Source: Ruminococcus flavefaciens AE3010 (lineage in GTDB: Bacteria; Bacillota; Clostridia; Oscillospirales; Ruminococcaceae). Taken from it: a stretch of DNA of 64,000 nt. This document shows positions 60,801 to 64,000 of the stretch, in pieces. Numbering within the stretch: the first letter of the stretch is position 1; each line of letters opens with the position of its first letter. The translations under genes and the position numbers were made by a program. The notes below the pieces were generated by a model. It searched no databases, had not been told where the DNA came from, and was given only the letters and a program-made list of their open reading frames with translations. The DNA is taken from the NCBI RefSeq assembly GCF_000526795.1, contig NZ_JAGT01000001.1, positions 1,387,001-1,451,000 of the forward strand. The letters are read 5' to 3'.

Positions 60801-63434
60801 CATTGCATATATAGTGATATAGGACTTGATATTCACGTCCTTCACAGCATCGCTGACGATATTGAAGATATACATTCCGTTCTGCTGAGTCATGCTCTCT
60901 GCGGAGTCTTTCTCGTCGCCGAAGTATATCTTTACATCGTTTACGCCCGAGCCTTTTACCGAGGACTCTATATCGTTTACAGCTACGCTGATGACGCTTC
61001 CTGCTTTGAGAACGTGGACATCTGCGTTATTGCTGTCCTTTATGACAGTATCCCCTGAGATGTTTATTTTGTTATCCGCAACAGCAGGCGGTGCGCCGTC
61101 TATCTTTACCCTTATCTGCTTCTTGCTGTTATTGTCCCAGCTTGAATTATTGCTGTCGTCATAAGCGAAAACACTGAGCATTTCGTCGATCATTTCATTT
61201 TCATGAGCTGATTCCGCCTTGACAGACACTCTGAATTCCTTTGCCGCTCTGTCATAAGTAAGAACAGGCATACACTTTGAAGCTCTGACAGGAGAGTTCT
61301 GTGCTTCCATGTAAGCCCTTACTACGCCGACGTACTTGTCGCACTGAGCCCTGAAAGAATCTATCTTAGCCTGATCGGGCTCGTCCTTTTCGATCTCGGC
61401 AGCTATCTTTGCGTCATAGTATTCCGTCATATCGTCAATGAGAGAAGCGGAATGCTCCCTGAGGAGCTTGCGGTAATAGCCGTCATAATTGAGCTGATCG
61501 CTGTAGCTGCTGTTTATGTCGGACAGCTTCAGCTTTGAAAGCTCTGCCACCGCCGCATTATACTTTGCTCTCATGTCGGGAGTTTCCACATAGCCCTTGA
61601 TATTGGCTGTATCTCCCCAGCCCTTTGCGGGTCTGTCGAATCTGTAGTCTCCCACAACAACGGAATATATCTCACTGCAGTCAACGGTCTCCTTGTTGAT
61701 GTAGTACTTGTATATATCAACTATCTCACTCTCGTCAAAGGTGAGATCGCCGCTTTCTGCAATGGGACAGTCCTCCTTGTCGGTTATCCTCATGGCAAAG
61801 GACATACCTTCCCTGCCCACCCATGAATCGGAGTTGTGCCCGCGGGTGAATTCTACCTTGGGAGCTGTCTTGTCGCTGTAAAAGCATATTATGCCGTCAA
61901 GTCCGTCAATGAGTGAATCTGTTTCGCCCTTGCTGATAATATTCTTGACGATGTACAGCGCAGACTCGGAGCTGTCCGTCATGGACTCGGTAAACTCTCT
62001 TGATGACTCTCCTATGTAGAATTTTTTATTCTCAACGCTGTTTCCGCTGCCTTTCCTGAATACGTCATAGAGGAGCGTGCTTCCGTCAAAGAGGGAGGTA
62101 AAGTCCATAAGGTCCACAAGAGCGTCCTTGGAGCTTACGGAATAGCAGTTCTTATTCCTCTCGAAAAGGTCTGCCTCGGGCTTGAAAACATAGGCATTGC
62201 CGTTATCGGCAAGCTTTCTGTAGACCAGCTTGATATTGGTCACATCATAGTGATATGGTATCACCTTTGCTCTTTGTCCGTTTACAAGAGCGTCATACAT
62301 CTCGGCAAGACATTCCGTTGTTTCGCCGTCATAGGTATAGCTGCTGAGGCAGTAACCGTCGCCTGCAAGATAAGGTACGCTCACCGTACAGCCAGAATCA
62401 GTATCCAATGTGACAGGTACCTTATAATTCTTGTATACCTGTGCGTTTGTCTCGTCAAATGAAGCAAAAGCCGTTATACTGCTGTCAATGCCCTTAATGG
62501 TGAATACGCCTTTATTTATGTAGCTGAAATCGGGCTCCTGAGTTAAGACAGAACAGTTCACCTCATTATTGTACAGCTCTCTTATCTCGTCCTTATCACC
62601 GCATTTTATGTACAGAGCCTGCTTGCCGTCAGTCTTTAAGCTGACGCTGCTTACTTCTTTCCATTCAAAGCTTCTGCGCTCGGTGGATACGCCGTTCACA
62701 AGAACGTCGAACACAGTACCGTCAACATCCAGAGAAAAAGTTCTCGGTGATACGGTATGTCGGTCTCTGTTCACAATGAGCTCATAGCCGTCATTGTAGG
62801 GATTATCGGTACTTACGCTTACGGGAGCGCTGACAGGTACTCTTACGGGCTCAGTGCCGTTATCGATGATATATAAGTCCGAGGGTACGAATTCAAGGTC
62901 AGTCCCGCCCTTGCAGAAGCCGTCACTGATGTCATCGCCCTCGCTGTTTCTCATGGATATCCTTTCATCGCCGCCGAAGCCGCTGACCTTGTAATAGGTA
63001 TCAAATACAAGGGTGAAGCCGTTCTCCGAGCTGATCCTGAACTTCATATCCTCTGCGTTATTGTATACGTCATTCCTGTTCAGAACAGGCAGACTGCCAA
63101 CAGTAATACTTCCCGCACCTGTGGACTCATCAAAGCTATGAGCCTTTATTTCGGTACGGAACACCTTTTTCATTATATCAATGAACGTATCATCATCAAT
63201 ATCACTGTTATTGATCATTACAGTATATACCACATCATTACTGCCGTCATCGCTGTTTTCCACAGGCGGCGGGACCACGTCATCAGGTGCGTCTACAGTA
63301 ACAGGCTCAACGCTCATTACAGCCGCAGATGTTTCAGCGCCTGCCGCAGGTACACTGTATGCTGAATTTGCAGTAAAAGCAAGTGCCGCCACAAAAGCGA
63401 GCTTTCTTTTTAGATCAAATCTGCCGTTATTCAC
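57867..63434 (-). CDS. Giant membrane-anchored surface protein with Ig-like repeats
   Basis: A 1855-aa exported protein. The signal peptide (1-34) is followed by non-repetitive beta-rich domains and a helical insert near 610-700 (YNAAVAELSKLKLSDINSSY, DDMTEYYDAKIAAEIEKDEP). From about 780 there are about ten bacterial Ig-like domains ending in the pattern IDxTAP/IDKTDPVMNV/IDSQSPKISV, typical of Ig repeats in surface adhesins. A C-terminal membrane helix (KFVCGGAVLLTGAAVFLI) and a basic tail (RKRKKRLL) anchor it. No LPXTG sorting signal is visible. The start is GTG (63432-63434) after AAAGGAGG, overlapping the stop of the upstream gene (GTGA). Probable role: adhesion or surface scaffolding. 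Confidence 0.8.
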   Translation of the reverse strand: MNNGRFDLKRKLAFVAALAFTANSAYSVPAAGAETSAAVMSVEPVTVDAPDDVVPPPVENSDDGSNDVVYTVMINNSDIDDDTFIDIMKKVFRTEIKAHSFDESTGAGSITVGSLPVLNRNDVYNNAEDMKFRISSENGFTLVFDTYYKVSGFGGDERISMRNSEGDDISDGFCKGGTDLEFVPSDLYIIDNGTEPVRVPVSAPVSVSTDNPYNDGYELIVNRDRHTVSPRTFSLDVDGTVFDVLVNGVSTERRSFEWKEVSSVSLKTDGKQALYIKCGDKDEIRELYNNEVNCSVLTQEPDFSYINKGVFTIKGIDSSITAFASFDETNAQVYKNYKVPVTLDTDSGCTVSVPYLAGDGYCLSSYTYDGETTECLAEMYDALVNGQRAKVIPYHYDVTNIKLVYRKLADNGNAYVFKPEADLFERNKNCYSVSSKDALVDLMDFTSLFDGSTLLYDVFRKGSGNSVENKKFYIGESSREFTESMTDSSESALYIVKNIISKGETDSLIDGLDGIICFYSDKTAPKVEFTRGHNSDSWVGREGMSFAMRITDKEDCPIAESGDLTFDESEIVDIYKYYINKETVDCSEIYSVVVGDYRFDRPAKGWGDTANIKGYVETPDMRAKYNAAVAELSKLKLSDINSSYSDQLNYDGYYRKLLREHSASLIDDMTEYYDAKIAAEIEKDEPDQAKIDSFRAQCDKYVGVVRAYMEAQNSPVRASKCMPVLTYDRAAKEFRVSVKAESAHENEMIDEMLSVFAYDDSNNSSWDNNSKKQIRVKIDGAPPAVADNKINISGDTVIKDSNNADVHVLKAGSVISVAVNDIESSVKGSGVNDVKIYFGDEKDSAESMTQQNGMYIFNIVSDAVKDVNIKSYITIYAMDSVGNSAVMKSKDSKYGGFYIIIDDTAPTCSVKNVSDTAEPYIDENDGGKEWYKAYSDVKIAVAAEDPNSLVCSGIRELKLDINGHHRTVNVDAQSGIDKTALKNGGYNILFEAVQDPDRFKAKLVSADGKVLISELGEFSRNDGAINVKLSTNDYAGNESEERETKVWIDLSEPTVESVYADGADLRRDERYGYVYFAREQADVQVSVNRNGAGAGLDRIEASLVNSDGTPSALVPKISRNGSSDSWTVTVPDRFKGFMRVKAVSCMGRESDVFETALFAVENTDDHRENAHIRLELPETQYKDINGFPLYSDDISAKLTVKENFSGISNVYISSSGTADRYLYVNESGELSGNEAELWSIDEDSRDINLVNGLERDILLTGNSNNSVAFVSFGDRAGNPDDQDHTYDRRRYSIDKTDPVMNVVFTDGNGSADSEFKQIFKASRRAVITINERNFDKSLANIRVNNTSRQLDWRLVSGTEGTDSATYQAEIAFDNDGTYRLTASFKDMCGREAKSYDSKEFIIDRTAPAMNIGFDRSIANDHYYNEPTTATFRISDQNFDPSRIVVTGTYNDSAEDFPKASEWTKSGNDYVSTVRFEKDGDYTVNITGKDMAGNTLEAYNAKFCIDSQSPKISVSDVSAANNKAEIRPHIQFKDANLDKDSIQVKMEGANRGKSLEVEGELREKDDGYEYVLNNIPDNADYDDIYTITASAKDNASNKVETDFRFSVNRYGSTFMLDEGTGSLVGKYISRAQDIVITEVNADKHSEPYSVYITKDSEMSVLKDNVDYKVEYKGGDDEWSEYKYIIYAKNFEKDGRYTVSIHSVDEAGNINISTSEKKNTRLEFCVDTTEPLCIPLNVTENSAYKGERLDAKMSVSDNIMLKGAKVFLNDKEIRSRYIDDEYLEFTIPNAKHSQDVKIVLTDMAGNEIEYSYKNILVTTNAVRLLAHKTWFKFVCGGAVLLTGAAVFLIRKRKKRLL

Positions 63435-64000
63435 TTTGACCTACCTCCTTTTCTGACTATAAAACAGGCTGTTCCCAGAGCGATGACTGTTGCGGCGATA
63501 ACAGGGATCAGCAGATCTTTTGATTTATGTTTTGTATTATCGTTTGCGGCTACTGTTTCGGTGGTCACAGCCGCAGTCTCAGCTGCCGAATACGAAGGGA
63601 CAGCCTCAGAAGTGCTGCTCACGGCAGCTGTTGAAGTTACTGAAACTGTGACCGTAGTTTCAGACGCAGTTGTTGTCTGAGATGAAGTCACAGCCGCAGC
63701 TGTAGTGACAGCTGACGCAGCTTCACTGCTTTTTTCGTTATTATCAGACGAGCAGCTGCTTTGCAGGGCTTCATTCCTCTGCCCGTTATCCTCATGATGA
63801 GGAGCAGCCTGCTCGGGCTGTATTTCCGTGTCACCGTCCTTTACGGTAATGCTCCCGCCTCTCAGCTGAGAAAAGCACTCCGAGCCGAACCACGAATCAT
63901 AGCTGTTGTATGTCAGCAGCATATGTCCTTCATTTGGGGAACAGGACAGCCATATATCATATTTTCCCACGGGAGTATCCTCAGAGAGCAGGACTCTCAG
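63431..64000 (-). CDS. C-terminal part of a membrane-anchored surface protein, cohesin-like end (cut by window edge)
   Basis: The reading frame is open to the window edge, giving at least 189 residues; the true start lies outside. The visible N-terminal part (SEDTPVGKYDIWLSC .. QLRGGSITVKDGD) has the shape of the last strands of a cohesin or similar scaffold domain. A Ser/Thr/Ala-rich stalk follows, then a membrane helix (LLIPVIAATVIALGTACFIV) with a basic tail (RKGGRSK). It has the same anchor design as the next gene, to which it is translationally coupled (GTGA overlap). If the cohesin reading is right it could hold dockerin proteins at the surface. Confidence 0.65.
   Translation of the reverse strand: MRVLLSEDTPVGKYDIWLSCSPNEGHMLLTYNSYDSWFGSECFSQLRGGSITVKDGDTEIQPEQAAPHHEDNGQRNEALQSSCSSDNNEKSSEAASAVTTAAAVTSSQTTTASETTVTVSVTSTAAVSSTSEAVPSYSAAETAAVTTETVAANDNTKHKSKDLLIPVIAATVIALGTACFIVRKGGRSK

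Overview
The window looks like a chromosome segment of a fibre-degrading gut Firmicute, most likely a Ruminococcus of the albus/flavefaciens group. The evidence is five secreted carbohydrate-active proteins that carry dockerin modules and Thr-rich linkers, clostridial-type ribosome-binding sites (AAGGAGG), and many sigma-A promoters with 17-bp spacers. Species assignment is inference. No rRNA, tRNA, CRISPR array, intact insertion sequence or phage gene was seen.

Layout. 1-4.2 kb: a truncated cysK-like gene, a divergent metG and gltX, all on the minus strand. 4.5-9 kb: two small secreted proteins and two peptidoglycan-binding proteins, one of them paired with an unknown partner. 9-13.1 kb: a membrane-fused spermidine-synthase-like enzyme, a 116-bp tandem repeat, a membrane-anchored protein, a cyclophilin, a 41-aa membrane protein with its own promoter, and a membrane protein. 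13.3-16.5 kb: a CE12-CBM13-dockerin-CBM35-CE12 pectin/xylan esterase. 17-22.5 kb: a membrane protein, a HAD phosphatase overlapping a glycerol-1-phosphate dehydrogenase, pncB and an alpha/beta hydrolase. 23-25.8 kb: the operon queD-queE-folE-queC-queF, which covers GTP to preQ1, behind a structured leader. 26.2-31 kb: a GH5 endoglucanase with a dockerin, divergent from a LacI-sensor/GGDEF-like/AraC regulator. 31-34.6 kb: a four-gene unit ending in a hydrolase-RTX protein. 34.7-38.7 kb: a ChvE-GguAB-type monosaccharide ABC transporter. 39-39.8 kb: a FicTA toxin-antitoxin pair. 40-44.6 kb: a diguanylate cyclase, a kinase-less YesM-like sensor and an orphan solute-binding lipoprotein. 44.7-55 kb: a cellulosomal cluster of GH30-CBM22-dockerin-CE1, a GH9-dockerin protein whose catalytic motifs are degenerate, a metallophosphoesterase, and CBM22-dockerin-CE1-CE1. 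55.2-57.8 kb: a GGDEF/EAL protein. 57.9-64 kb: a 1855-aa membrane-anchored surface protein and the end of another one, possibly cohesin-like.

How it works together. The dockerin enzymes cover cellulose (GH5, perhaps GH9), glucuronoxylan with its ferulate/acetyl decorations (GH30, CE1, CE12) and pectin esters (CE12). The ChvE-like transporter would import released monosaccharides. The AraC-type regulator and three GGDEF-family proteins link the region to nutrient and c-di-GMP signalling.

The intergenic DNA is unusual. It is filled with short hairpins flanked on one side by GTAGGG(G), whose stems belong to several unrelated but always self-complementary classes. Beside them lie short tracts of period-7 repeats that often abut stop codons or ribosome-binding sites. 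Larger multi-hairpin elements are also present. I consider this repeat system and the catalytically degenerate GH9 the most interesting observations here.
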